Assembly: GCA_905178155.1 (NCBI GenBank)
Contig: CAJINV010000002.1
Span: forward strand, 12,651,386 to 12,715,385
Origin: Amoebophrya sp. A120
Taxonomy: Eukaryota > Sar > Dinophyceae > Syndiniales > Amoebophryaceae
Reading direction: 5' to 3'
Length of the DNA stretch: 64,000 nucleotides
The position numbers and the translations under genes are program-made. A model generated the notes under the pieces. It saw only the letters and a program-made list of their open reading frames with translations, was not told the origin of the DNA and ran no database searches. Positions within the stretch are counted from its first letter, which is position 1; each line of letters starts with the position of its first letter. Positions 36,946 through 47,261 of this stretch are shown one piece after another.

Positions 36946-37860
36946 CGGAATTTCAAAAAGGCCACCAATTTGCAAGATGCAAGGTATTTAATATTCAATA
37001 TACATCATTAACCTAAAAAGGCTCATCATATGCATGAAAACGCATCTGGTCGGGTGACTTCTTCAATGGTTTTTCATAGACCAAATTTTTAATAAAATTC
37101 CAAAAATTTTGAATATGTGATATTTTCCAAGTTGGAAGACAAAACAAACATCACAGACTGCATATATGCAATAACTTAGCGTCTTGGCTTAGCTGTAATA
37201 TCCATCAGGTTCCATCTTCTAAAAAATTTTCAATATTTTTTATTTTCAAAATTTTAACAAATTTCCGAAGTGGAATTTTTTAGAAGTTGCCATGTGATTT
37301 TACATATCTCACTAAATATATTTAATATATATCACGCAGGCTTGCTGTGAGTGATAAAATTGAAGGAAAATCCCTTAAATTTGGAGGACGCTGAAAAAAT
37401 CACATTTTTGAATTTTTCAAAAATTTTAGGTGATGCCTCTTATCAAGTGTTTTTTTTTTGTGTGTCGTAATATAGCCGAGTACTAATCCAGTCTAGTCAC
37501 TGCAAATGTATTATTCTATAAATCTTTTAAATAGTTTATTTATAATTTCAAGTTTTCAAAATTTTTTCATTTTTTGCGAAATGTCAATTTGATAAAATTT
37601 TGGAGCATCAATAATATAGAACTAATATAATTTGCAATATAGTGCATGTGTCTTGCTTTTCAATGCCATATGTTTGCCTTTTTCCACAGATTTTGGGAAT
37701 TTTCCAAAGGTAGTGGTTTTTTGAAAATTTTTCAGAATTTTCAGGATCCTCTAAAATTTTCATAGAGGATGAATAATATAGGGAAGCCGGAAGCAATATG
37801 GAATATTCTGGCAGTCTATAAGTCTGGGCAAGTTGGCTAGTAACAGTGAACCTCTAAGAT
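36946..37860. other. Very AT-rich block without recognisable genes
   Basis: Composed of runs such as TTTTCAAAATTT and AATATATTTAATATAT, unlike anything else in the window. It contains no long frame and no tRNA or rRNA match that I can see. GC-rich sequence returns near 37920. Confidence 0.6.
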
Positions 37861-38238
37861 GGATAATCTGGAAAGTGGTGGGCTTTGTAAACCTCCGAGA
37901 TCTGAAGATGTCATATGTTGCTTCTCCTGCCCTCCCCTGCCACGTCCCTTCTTTCCCTTCGACTTTCGCGGAAGCGCCTGTGCTTAATGCTCTTAATCTA
38001 GGCGCTGGAGCCTCTCCTCCGCGTCCGGAAGCGGTGGGAGCCCGGGAATCGCCGCACCCGGCTTCGCACCCCATCGCCCCTGAACACGACCGCGGAAAGG
38101 GCATGTCCGCAGGCGGCGGCGGAGCGCCGCCGAGGCAGCGATTCCCGATGGCCGGGGACCGGTCGCACTACCACCGTTTTGCTCTATCGAACGGGGGTCC
38201 GGCCAGCCGGCGGGGGCCGGGCGGCGGCCGCGCGGTGG

Positions 38239-38417
38239 CTTTATTTATTGCTGTTCTAGCTTACTGTGGTGATACTTATCCACTGTGGTGCCGGATGTAG
38301 ACCTTCTGGCCACGCGAGAAGACGACCGCGAGCCTGCGGGCGAAGACTGCTTCGCGACACGTCGGAGGGCGCCGCGATCTCTCCAGACACCGAGATCCAA
38401 CGCAACGGGGGAGGGCC
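38239..38417. repeat. Split direct repeat A1 of the retrotransposon
   Basis: 179 bp beginning CTTTATTTATTGCTG and ending GGGGGAGGGCC. It matches 46254-46432 with two differences that I can see. It marks the left end of the element on the plus strand, just downstream of the RT-RNase H stop. Confidence 0.92.
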
Positions 38418-38712
38418 GCTCTGCGCAACCTCCTCAGACAACACACGACCGACGACAAAACCGCCTTCGCCTGCGAGCACGAGATCTACGAGCGCCGCGA
38501 TAGAACCAGACAAACTGACTATCGGCACTCAAAGGCCTACAACCAACACCACGACCTCTTCACACAATACTGCACCCATGACCAAGAGCACTGCTATACA
38601 CGCAAGTACCGCCACACAATCACAAGATCAAAAAAAAAACACAAAAAGACATGATAAAAGCACAATCCTATAGTAGCAATTCTTGCTATCTGTGCACAGT
38701 GATGCAACACGA

Positions 38713-41025
38713 TCAGAAGTCGGCATCTTCATCCGAAGATGCATCACCAGCCCTACCATCTTCTTGCATCACTTGCCAACTGGCCAGCGCGTCCGCCAGC
38801 TGTGCCACTCCTGGAGAAACATCGACCTGCAGCAACCGCTTGTAGTACTCATCCATCCCAAAACCTTCCACCACTTCGTCGAACAGCGACGGGTGCAATC
38901 TGGTCAAAATCTCCATTTTTTCATCCCTCGCGGGATAATCCGCCAAGTTGTAATGCGTGGGCACCCGCGTGTTCCACGGCTTCATATCCCCTTCCGCCGA
39001 CACTGTCCAAAGTTCCGCCGTCATCCTCGTAAAAGTCCACTTTTGTGCTTTGCTGCTCTTCCCCTGCGCCAGCAGATTTTGTTGTGCACAAGTGTTATCG
39101 ATCGCATGATCAAACCTCCTCCCTTTGAGGTCTTGGAAAAAATAACGCAGTGCCAGCGGTGCAACTGCCGTCTCTAGGACGTTTATGGGGTACAAACGAT
39201 ACTCCGGGTGCAATTGAGCAGCAAAGCACTGCTGCCGGACGCAGCGAAGCCGTCCATTCTTCACAATTACTGCAGCCAAAACTCCCCGTCTGTCACTCCA
39301 TTGTGCATCCGTGTACAGCAACAGACTCTCCGAGGTTTTATCTTCAAACTGCACAGACCTCTCGAGCGGGGGCTTCGTCACGTGTTTGATAGCGTAGAGG
39401 GCGTTCTTCACATCTTCACACGCCGCAACCTCTTCTCTGCTCAAATGCATCCGCAACGGTTTCATCAGGGGGCTCAGCGCGCGATCAGCTACAGCTGCTA
39501 AACAAAACGTGAGCCGCCCCAGTAGCGCGTCCGTGGTCGACATGTCCATCAACATTGTTTCCAGAGCAAAATCACGCACCTGCGCAATCTGGTCCTTCTT
39601 CTGCTGCGTAATCTGCACGCTCGGCGTATCGCCTCTTACATCAAACAGCAAGCCCAGGATTTCCAAGAAGGTGTCGACGTTTATTTTATCCGTCATGGCT
39701 GGCAGTCCAAGCAGCTGTAGCAGGTCTAGGAGAGTGTCACGCGCAAGTTCTCCTAGCCCGCGCAAGACAAAGTTCGGGAAATCGTCTACATAATCCTCAG
39801 AATTTATCCCGTAATGCTTGCGTAGCACACTTCTTAACAATTTCCCGGGCCGACGCCATCCGGTGACGGGGTGTCTGCTCCCGAAAATTGCAGACACTCC
39901 GACAAAATAAAAGTACTTCCGCTGCACAGGATGGAAGACGAGGATGGTGTTGTACCTGCGGTGGTCCGGCCGCGCCATCATATTATTATAGCACTTGGCT
40001 ATGTCCAGCAGCACGACGCCCAACTCACTCAGCACAGTGCTCATCGTGCGCCGGAACTTGCGGCTGCTCTGCACATCTTCTTCACACTTGAAAGCAGCAC
40101 GGTCGTCATACTTCGGCTGCGCAACGCCGTCTTTTAGCAGTTCCTTGCTGAGTTCCTTTCTGTCGCCGGCGATGTAACGCAAAAACTCCTTCTCGAACTG
40201 CTTCTCCTGCTTCCTACACCGCTGTAGCACTTTGCGGCTGTGCCTGACGATCCGCTTCCCCGCCAACTCGGGGCTCCTGGCCACCGCCGCATTGGCCAGG
40301 ACGTCCAAAGCCGAGGGTATCGGTACCCTGCAGGGCAACGGCGAGCATTTATTTGCTCCGCAGGCCGGGTCGATCAAACGACACTTCCGCGCCTGATGTC
40401 TGGGAAGCCGCCTCATCCCGTAAAAAATCTCCTGCTGCGCCTGCACATTAGTGGAGATGTCCGCTGCAATCTCGTATGGTCCCTCCAAAAGAGCATAGCC
40501 AAGCTCTGGGACAGCCTCCGTCTCCTTCACCGACCTGTCCCACACCAACTTGATGCCCTCCTCTGACCATGATGGTTCGGTGTGGTGACCCTGCAGCACC
40601 TTCTCGATAACCTTGCTAGGTTTAAATTCGCTCGGATCACTGTTCATCCGGTCTCTGCGCTGCCTTGGAGACCACGTAGGATCTATGGCGCAGGGGCCAA
40701 TCATGGCCAGTCCATCGGACCAAACCCGCCATGCGTCCGGATCACTGGTGTGATATTCCGCGCCGAGTTTTTCCCACAAACCGAGCTTCCTGCACGTCCG
40801 TGGTTTCCGTATCCTCTCGTCAATTTTGCTGAACAATTCTTCGGAACGCGGTGTGGTCTCCTCGTGCCACTTCCGCAGAGTAGCGTGCGCAGCTTTAATC
40901 TTCTCAGCAGACATGCAGGCAGGGTTCGGTAACTCCTGCGCTACATCAAAAGGATGCTCTCTCATCATGTCAATCTGCACGCGTTTCGTGACGTTGTGCG
41001 CATCCTTTTCAGTGGGGAGTGGCAT
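38713..41025 (-). CDS. Reverse transcriptase-RNase H of DIRS-order retrotransposon
   Basis: A 770-residue intact ORF from the ATG at 41025. RT motif A is VVLLDIAKCYNNM (catalytic Asp) and motif C is EDYVDDF (YVDD), followed by the ILGLLFDV block that follows YxDD in DIRS/Ty3-type enzymes. The RNase H part has YTDAQWSD (Asp), INVLETAVAPLA (Glu) and DHAIDNTCA (Asp), then THYNLADYPAR where related elements have 'xNxADxxSR'. The N-terminal 250 residues are not recognised and carry Cys/His pairs (RKCRLIDPACGANKC). There is no integrase domain. The ORF is undamaged, fitting recent activity. Confidence 0.9.
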   Translation of the reverse strand: MPLPTEKDAHNVTKRVQIDMMREHPFDVAQELPNPACMSAEKIKAAHATLRKWHEETTPRSEELFSKIDERIRKPRTCRKLGLWEKLGAEYHTSDPDAWRVWSDGLAMIGPCAIDPTWSPRQRRDRMNSDPSEFKPSKVIEKVLQGHHTEPSWSEEGIKLVWDRSVKETEAVPELGYALLEGPYEIAADISTNVQAQQEIFYGMRRLPRHQARKCRLIDPACGANKCSPLPCRVPIPSALDVLANAAVARSPELAGKRIVRHSRKVLQRCRKQEKQFEKEFLRYIAGDRKELSKELLKDGVAQPKYDDRAAFKCEEDVQSSRKFRRTMSTVLSELGVVLLDIAKCYNNMMARPDHRRYNTILVFHPVQRKYFYFVGVSAIFGSRHPVTGWRRPGKLLRSVLRKHYGINSEDYVDDFPNFVLRGLGELARDTLLDLLQLLGLPAMTDKINVDTFLEILGLLFDVRGDTPSVQITQQKKDQIAQVRDFALETMLMDMSTTDALLGRLTFCLAAVADRALSPLMKPLRMHLSREEVAACEDVKNALYAIKHVTKPPLERSVQFEDKTSESLLLYTDAQWSDRRGVLAAVIVKNGRLRCVRQQCFAAQLHPEYRLYPINVLETAVAPLALRYFFQDLKGRRFDHAIDNTCAQQNLLAQGKSSKAQKWTFTRMTAELWTVSAEGDMKPWNTRVPTHYNLADYPARDEKMEILTRLHPSLFDEVVEGFGMDEYYKRLLQVDVSPGVAQLADALASWQVMQEDGRAGDASSDEDADF

Positions 41026-41770
41026 GATGCCAGAAACAGAAATAGCAACGCTCTCTACGATGACTTACTACTGCTGTGATGTGTGGAGCTTGCTCCTTAA
41101 CACAATGCACACAGAAGAAATATTATATCGTCCACGAGCTGAGAGTGAGTGATGCTATACTACTACACACAAATAAAATCACAATGCGTCTACTTCTACA
41201 CAACTTTGCACACTGAGCTGCTTTGCATCCCCCCACGATTTGCATTTGCATTTTGTATCTGACTTTGCTTACCACACACCGTCATACTTGTCAGCCGATG
41301 CTGCGCAACTGCTGTAACAACCGAAATAGCCGAACCTTGACTCACTTGCAGCAGGGACGTGACAGGGGTACTTTTTTTTAACGAACATGTGCTCCACGTC
41401 TGCAACTTGTGCAGAAAATATCACCTCTCGGTGAGAGGTGTAAACAACTGTAGTGATACTGTGCCGTCCTCCTCTGTGCGTTTTCCAATAGTAAGTCTTG
41501 TACAGGATGAATCTCAATTCATTGCTGCACTTTGTGCAAGTATAAGGCGCCGCTCATCTGATTGTGACATTACTATTGCCAGGCTAACATGCTCTCCGGA
41601 TAAAAAACAAAAAAGCCATTGATTTTGACCATGGTCGCACAGCATGCCGATAAAAAACTATGATAAGTTCTCCTTTGGAGACAATACTTATTTTTTTTTT
41701 TCATTTTTTTTTTTCATTTTTTAGTGAAACTATTACACGGCCATGCTGTGCGACATACATTTTGAAAAAC

Positions 41771-44131
41771 TCAAAAGGGGAAGTCACAGCAGTCCTGTCT
41801 AGCCATCCCATCAGCCGGCTTACACCAGGCCTCGAACTCAATGTCCTTGAACTTGTCGGAAAACTTCTCCTGCAACTGCTTGCACTCGTTCTGGGACATG
41901 TCGCCCGACATCGCATGGCGAAACCTGCACTCGTTGCCGAGCTTGCAGGCGCCCTTGTTCAACAGCCAGGGAAAGCGCCAGGACTTGTTGGACTTCCCCT
42001 TTTTTCCGCTCAGGCGGACGGCCCGGGGCACGGATTCCGGCTATATTCCGGCTATGCCTTAGCTAAATTTCTTCGCAGCCCGCGTGGCTTCCTCCTTCCT
42101 TCGGGCTGGGCCGCTCCAGCGCGTGGCGGCGCCCTCCTTCCCATGCGTGGGGCAGCCGGGCGCTGGGTGCTTGCCGCGGCTGCATATGCGGCCCGCGGCG
42201 CCAGTTTTTCGGCAGCCACCCTTGCCGGGGTGCCGCCCTTGTTCGTTTTAAAATTTAAAAATTCGGAGCGTTTTCTTTTCGAATTCCCCGAAATTTTGAA
42301 GAGGCCGGCCCGCCTGCCCGATATTTGTTCCAGCATTCATCCTGTCGCCGCCTGGGCGAGCGGATGAGTTTTGGAAGAAACCTTTGGCCGGATGGCAGCT
42401 AAAATCCGGCTAAATTGAGGATAAATTCCAAAAGAAATTCAGCTAAGTACTCAGCTAAGTGCCCGGCTAAGTATCCGGCTAAGTACCCGGCTAAATGTTG
42501 GGAGAAATGCCGGAACAGGGAAAATGGGAAGGATTTGGGCCCGGGGGCCTCCCGAGCCCTCCGGCCCCCCTCCCGAAGGACCCAATTTAGCAGAGCATTT
42601 AGAAGAGTATCTAGCTGGATTTTTTTTGGGATCTCGAGCCGAAAAGCGTTCGCGAATTAGCGAAGCCGGAACCAATTTAGCAGAGCATTTAGCCGGATTT
42701 CCAGAAGGAACCTCCGGCGTTTTCCAGAAGGGCTCGCTTGGGTGGGTTGCCGGCATTGCCGCCATCGCAATACCGGGCCCGCGGAGTCGGGCCCGTCGCG
42801 CGCGGGCCTGCTGCGCCCCTATGCCGTGTCTCGGCCGGAGTTTGGGCCCCGGGGGGCCCGGCCCGTATGCTTCCGTCGCCTACGGAACGACGGGCCGGAG
42901 CCCGAAATCGGAAGGGGGCGCGCCTTCTGTCCGCGCCACGTCCGGAAGTGCGGCCGCGGCCATTCGGCCTGTGCGCTTCCGGCTTTTCAATTTAGCCAGA
43001 ATATAGCGGCGGTTTAGCGCGTTGCCCCGCCCCGGGCCGTCCGCCTGATTCCGCCTTTGTCCTTCCCTTTACCTGAGGTGTGAAAGGAGAAGTCCAACTG
43101 TATGCATTTGCTGATAATGCAAGCAAGCTGTGGTGACACTACAAAAACCCATGCCAATCATAAAGAACAAATCGCACCTTTGTTGTTGACATTGTACTTG
43201 CTCCCCTTGTCGTTGTTGCCCCACACTGGGCCATGCGACTTCTGCCACTCCTCACGCTCAGCCCGCATAGCGGCGCGTTCCTCTGTCACCAAAGCGCGGG
43301 CTTCGGCCGTAGCTTCACTAGCCGCATCACGAATGCCTTTCAAACGCTGGATTTCTTCCGACCACAGCTTGCTGAAACGATTTTCAGCAAAGAAAACACG
43401 CGTCCTGGCCTCGTAGGTGGTGCCGGGCGTGGACGCATCGGGCGTCCACTGCTCCGTCTTGTAGATGATGGCACCCAAGGCGCGCACCGCCGTCTCCTCG
43501 GAAATCGTGGTCTTGGCCAACATGAGCTGGGCGATCATCTGGCTCCTCCGCTCGACCGTCGCCAAGGGGTCGCGGTCCTTGTGGCACTTGGCACCCATGG
43601 CCGCAAACAGCGCGTTGACACTGAAGGGCAAGTCCTTGTTGACCTTGGACGAACCATCCTCGGCGATGGTGACCTTGCGGCACTCCTTCATGACTTTACC
43701 TGACGAGTAGATGAGGAAAACCATAAATCTCAAACATGCATTCTTTTTTTTTTTTACGTTGACCTGTCACAATCTTGAAACACAAACACACACTGTACCC
43801 GCTTCCCACAACGAGCGGGTGGTGATGGTCTTGGCACACTTGGTGAAGTCCGCCTGGGCCGGGCGGAGCTCGCTAACGTCGAGCACGAGGCTCTGGAAAC
43901 TCCCCTCAGTCTGCGTGTCTTGTCCGATGATGAAGTCGGCCAGCTCACGGCTGGCCCCTCCTCCGGCCGCAGCTGTGGTGACAAATAATGTTTTTTTTTT
44001 TAAATATTAACATTCACCTTTTTGCAGTGTACTTGCATTCACACAATTACATCTTGCGCATGAGAAAACAGAGACAATCATGTAACAGACATACCCTGAG
44101 CTGCCTGCTGCTGCTGGTTGACATTGGCCAT
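41771..44131 (-). CDS. Gag-like zinc-finger ORF of the retrotransposon, with introns
   Basis: Four segments: 44095-44131 (MANVNQQQQAAQ), 43799-43972, 43178-43699 and 41771-43072, joined by three GT-AG introns with matching phases (43973-44094, 43700-43798, 43073-43177). The last segment is interrupted by a TIR element at 42010-43048. Without it and one TSD copy, the frame reads through KGKDKGGKKGKSNKSW. The predicted protein has an Ala/Gly/Gln head, a helical middle (ALVTEERAAMRAEREEW), a basic Gly/Lys linker and a CCCH-like finger GACKLGNECRFRHAM whose first Cys seems replaced. A basic, zinc-finger-bearing, non-enzymatic ORF in this place is best read as Gag. Spliceosomal introns inside a retroelement are unusual, so a captured host gene cannot be excluded. 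Confidence 0.6.
42010..43048. mobile_element. Nested 1,039-bp TIR DNA element, TSD TTCCGC
   Basis: A perfect 20-bp TIR, TCAGGCGGACGGCCCGGGGC, occupies 42010-42029, with its complement at 43029-43048. Weaker similarity continues inward (CGGCTATATTC). Direct copies of TTCCGC flank it (42004-42009 and 43049-43054). The interior is GC-rich with degenerate repeats of CCGGCTAAGTA near 42420-42500 and encodes no recognisable transposase, so it is non-autonomous. It interrupts the Gag-like frame. Confidence 0.87.
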
Positions 44132-44581
44132 TTTGACTTTTTTGTGATTCGGAATCCGAGATCACTGACACACAGACACGAGAGTCACAAAGACTTGCTA
44201 CTACAGGTTTGTGTTTTTTTCATTGAATTGACACACCCGCAACTGTGAAGATTTACACACGCACGCTTACACATTTTGGAACATTTGCATTTTGCTGACT
44301 CACTGCTATCACTTTGTCATCTGATTTCTCTTCCTCTGTCGTGAACACAATCAAGCACACTCCTGCCTGCACAAGTGCAACTGCACGCCGCTTCTTTATT
44401 TTACTTCTGCTATACATGTACACTTTTTCCACAACAAAATTATATGCCACAAAAGTTCAGCGGTACAAGCATTGACCTGCTGACATATGGTATGGATCTG
44501 ATGTAGTGCATTAACATTTGCATGTTTGACCGCCGTGCTATAGATGTCAAAAAACCAGGAAGATGCTGGCTGCACACACAT

Positions 44582-45999
44582 TCACACTTCGCAATTTATG
44601 CACAGCTGCAGGTCTACGCAAGCATCTGCACACGCCTGCATCTTCGTCTCGCATTTGGTACTGCAGTGCACTATGACACGTATGGGATCGATCTTCGTCA
44701 AATATAGGTGCGTCGCGCTACCTATTCTCCATGAGTGACTGGCAACGTCTTCTTCATGTGCAAAACGTCTCTTCATTATGCTAGCCACGTCTAGATCTTC
44801 TCTGCGCAACTGTGGTAGAACTTCACGAAACTTGCATACACAAAAACACCGTGGATAATTTATCTGCTTCAATTGACTGCACACGCATGCAATCCTGACC
44901 ATAGCACATTTCTTTACTTTTGTGGAAGCTTCTTGGAAGTTCAAAAGTAAATCCCCGTTTGTATCATACTTCATGGAGATCAGTCCCGTGCTACCACTTC
45001 CTTTTACATCCAAAAGAAACGCCTCGCTTTTGCGAAGGGCAGCGCAAAACGCAAGAAGCAGAGCAACAACATCTTTGCAATGCAACCTGTTTCCCACCCA
45101 TCCTTTGTACACATGCATGATTGTGAGTGGTGCTTTTTGTTTCTTTCGACCCAAAAAGCCCCTCCGTACTAACGTTGCCAGCTCCCTCCTGACTTGCTCT
45201 TTCTCCTGCTCCGACAGCCCGCGCCTGCTGTCCATGAGGACGTCTTTGACTGCGGGTTGGATACTACTGTATCCGGCCGCCATGCTCGTCCCAATGAAGG
45301 CCCGCGCCGACTCGTGCGACCAAGTCCGGAACGGCAGCCTGCAGGCCACCTTCTCGCACCTGCGTACTCTGGACTCCCTATTATCGTCCGCCTTTTTCGT
45401 CGACGCCATCTGATTCAAATCAGCCATGGCCGCCTGCAGCTGCATCGGATCCTGCGCTATATCGAGCGCCATCGCAAGCTTCCCTTGCGCAGTTTCCCCC
45501 TCCTGACTTGTCCTGGCACTGAAAACCGCGTCGATGGTGGACTGCGCATGCGCCATTTGCTTCACAAAAACTTCTTTCGGCACGTCCAGCATGTTGCTCC
45601 TGGTGAAGGGATCATCCTTCCTCTTGCGCCGTATCGTATCAAACTGCGGGACGCCGTCCCGGTACTGGATTGAAAACCGCAACTGCGAGAGTGTACTGCG
45701 AATCTTCGCTGCTTGCGCCTGGTTGACAACCATGACGCCCCGCTGCTCCGACACTGGCATTTCCTCTGCCAACTGCGCGTGCGTGACTGAACGTACTGGG
45801 CGGTAACGCCGCAACATCTTCGAGAAAAGCCGTAGGTAACCGCTTACCGCTGGCCACACACTCCTTGACTGCTCTGGCAGCTGCTTTTTCCCCAAGCGCG
45901 TTGCTGAAGCTCTGGCACGACTTGAAATTCTCCTCTGCTACACCTTGTAGCTCTTCCTTCATGGATTTGTCAAACTGCTCCTCACTGTCCGATAACATG
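44582..45999 (-). CDS. Tyrosine recombinase ORF of the retrotransposon (frame change inside)
   Basis: Begins at the ATG at 45999 (MLSDSEEQFDKSMKEE). Near 45.80-45.86 kb the coding signal moves to another frame. GTAAGC...CCCAG at that point would make a tiny intron of about 53 bp in matching phase; a frameshift is the alternative. The downstream part shows recombinase box I (LLAFCAALRKSEAFLLDV, catalytic Arg) and box II (ASHSWRIGSATHLYL, the H-x-x-R pair), closely matching the 'HSfRiGaAT' block of DIRS recombinases. The catalytic Tyr is not visible before the stop at 44582; a Tyr lies in a neighbouring frame, so the 3' end may be frameshifted or spliced. In this element it precedes Gag and RT. 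Confidence 0.75.
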
Positions 46000-46022
46000 G
46001 CGTGGGAGGGTGGGAATTTACA

Positions 46023-46253
46023 AAAAAGAAAAATCCGACAGCAACGAGCTGTGGATCTTCGATTTCCTGCTACCCTTGCTACATATTTTTGTGTGAGCAC
46101 ATATTTTTGCATACTTTTGCATATTTCCCGGTAGTTCAGCTACGCTCAAGCTGCGCTCACACGCGCACACACGCTCAACATGAGCACCCTCGGAGCCTCT
46201 CGTAGGCTTGTCCTGCATAAATAAAGGCTGCGATCTCGTCCCTCGCCTGCCTA
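46023..46253. repeat. Split direct repeat B1
   Basis: 231 bp beginning AAAAAGAAAAATCCGACAGC and ending CTCGCCTGCCTA. I see no difference from 47031-47261. It ends exactly where A2 begins. Confidence 0.93.
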
Positions 46254-46432
46254 CTTTATTTATTGCTGTTCTAGCTTACTGTGGTGATACTTATCCACTG
46301 TGGTACCGGATGTAGACCTTCTGGCCACGCGAGAAGACGACCGCGAGCCTGCGGGCGAAGACTGCTTCGCGACACGTCGGAGGGCGCCGTGATCTCTCCA
46401 GACACCGAGATCCAACGCAACGGGGGAGGGCC
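46254..46432. repeat. Split direct repeat A2
   Basis: Second copy of the 179-bp repeat at 38239-38417, in the same orientation and directly abutting B1. A 598-bp non-coding spacer follows before B2. Confidence 0.92.
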
Positions 46433-47030
46433 TTTCGCCACCACGCTCGACCACGAGGAGAGGGCGCCGACTGAGGCACATAACCCTCCCCCACCCCGCT
46501 CGACGACGCGAGCGTGTCGAAGATACACTGCTCTGCCTGTCGATGCTTCCTTGCACCTCTCTGCCAACCTTGGGCCCTACCTGTGCTGCGGCGTCTGGGA
46601 AAGCAACGCTCCCTTCGCATCTACTTCGCGAAAACTACCAACAGGGCACGAAGCTCTGCTGCTCGACGAGTCGATCAGCAGCGCCACCGCGCGAACGAGA
46701 GTAGACACACCTAGGCATGCCCAAGCATGTCTGAGCCGTACTGTGTGGGCTGACTACCGGCGAGGTGAATCCTACCGGGGTAGGAAACTACCGACTCGCC
46801 GAGCAGCAGCGCTTGACGCCTGCTCTTCTGCAGCACCTAATCCTCCCATAGTGCGCACAGCACTGCACTCCATCCACTTACACACACTCCTGCACCTGAG
46901 GCAGACCACGGGCTGCCCTACGCGGGGCACAGCCTAAACCACACCTGATCCCACCTACGATCTGGCTACCTGTGAGCACCTGCGATCGGGGACCAGCACC
47001 TGCAGTGGGCACGGACGGTGAGACCGTGAG

Positions 47031-47261
47031 AAAAAGAAAAATCCGACAGCAACGAGCTGTGGATCTTCGATTTCCTGCTACCCTTGCTACATATTTTTGT
47101 GTGAGCACATATTTTTGCATACTTTTGCATATTTCCCGGTAGTTCAGCTACGCTCAAGCTGCGCTCACACGCGCACACACGCTCAACATGAGCACCCTCG
47201 GAGCCTCTCGTAGGCTTGTCCTGCATAAATAAAGGCTGCGATCTCGTCCCTCGCCTGCCTA
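47031..47261. repeat. Split direct repeat B2
   Basis: Second copy of the 231-bp repeat at 46023-46253. It marks the right boundary of the retrotransposon. The sequence changes at TTTTGCCCG immediately after it. Confidence 0.93.

Larger units (their letters stand above)
38239..47261 (-). mobile_element. DIRS-order tyrosine-recombinase retrotransposon, 9.0 kb, split direct repeats
   Basis: The element is bounded by two repeat pairs arranged A1 - ORFs - B1A2 - spacer - B2: A1 38239-38417, B1 46023-46253, A2 46254-46432, B2 47031-47261. B1 and A2 abut exactly. This split-direct-repeat layout is known from PAT/Ngaro-type elements of the DIRS order, which integrate with a tyrosine recombinase rather than a DDE integrase. 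Between the repeats, all on the minus strand, are a tyrosine-recombinase ORF (44582-45999), a Gag-like multi-exon ORF (41771-44131) and a reverse transcriptase-RNase H ORF (38713-41025). No target-site duplication is evident, as expected for this mechanism. The Gag region is interrupted by a nested 1.04 kb inverted-repeat element. Near-identity of the repeats suggests recent activity. The gene order (YR before Gag and RT) is unusual. Confidence 0.88.

Noticed and set aside
35945-36999. Multiple 100-187 codon ORFs on both strands in the GC-rich block
   Set aside because: Stop codons are simply rare at this composition. Products are Pro/Arg/Gly-rich in all frames.
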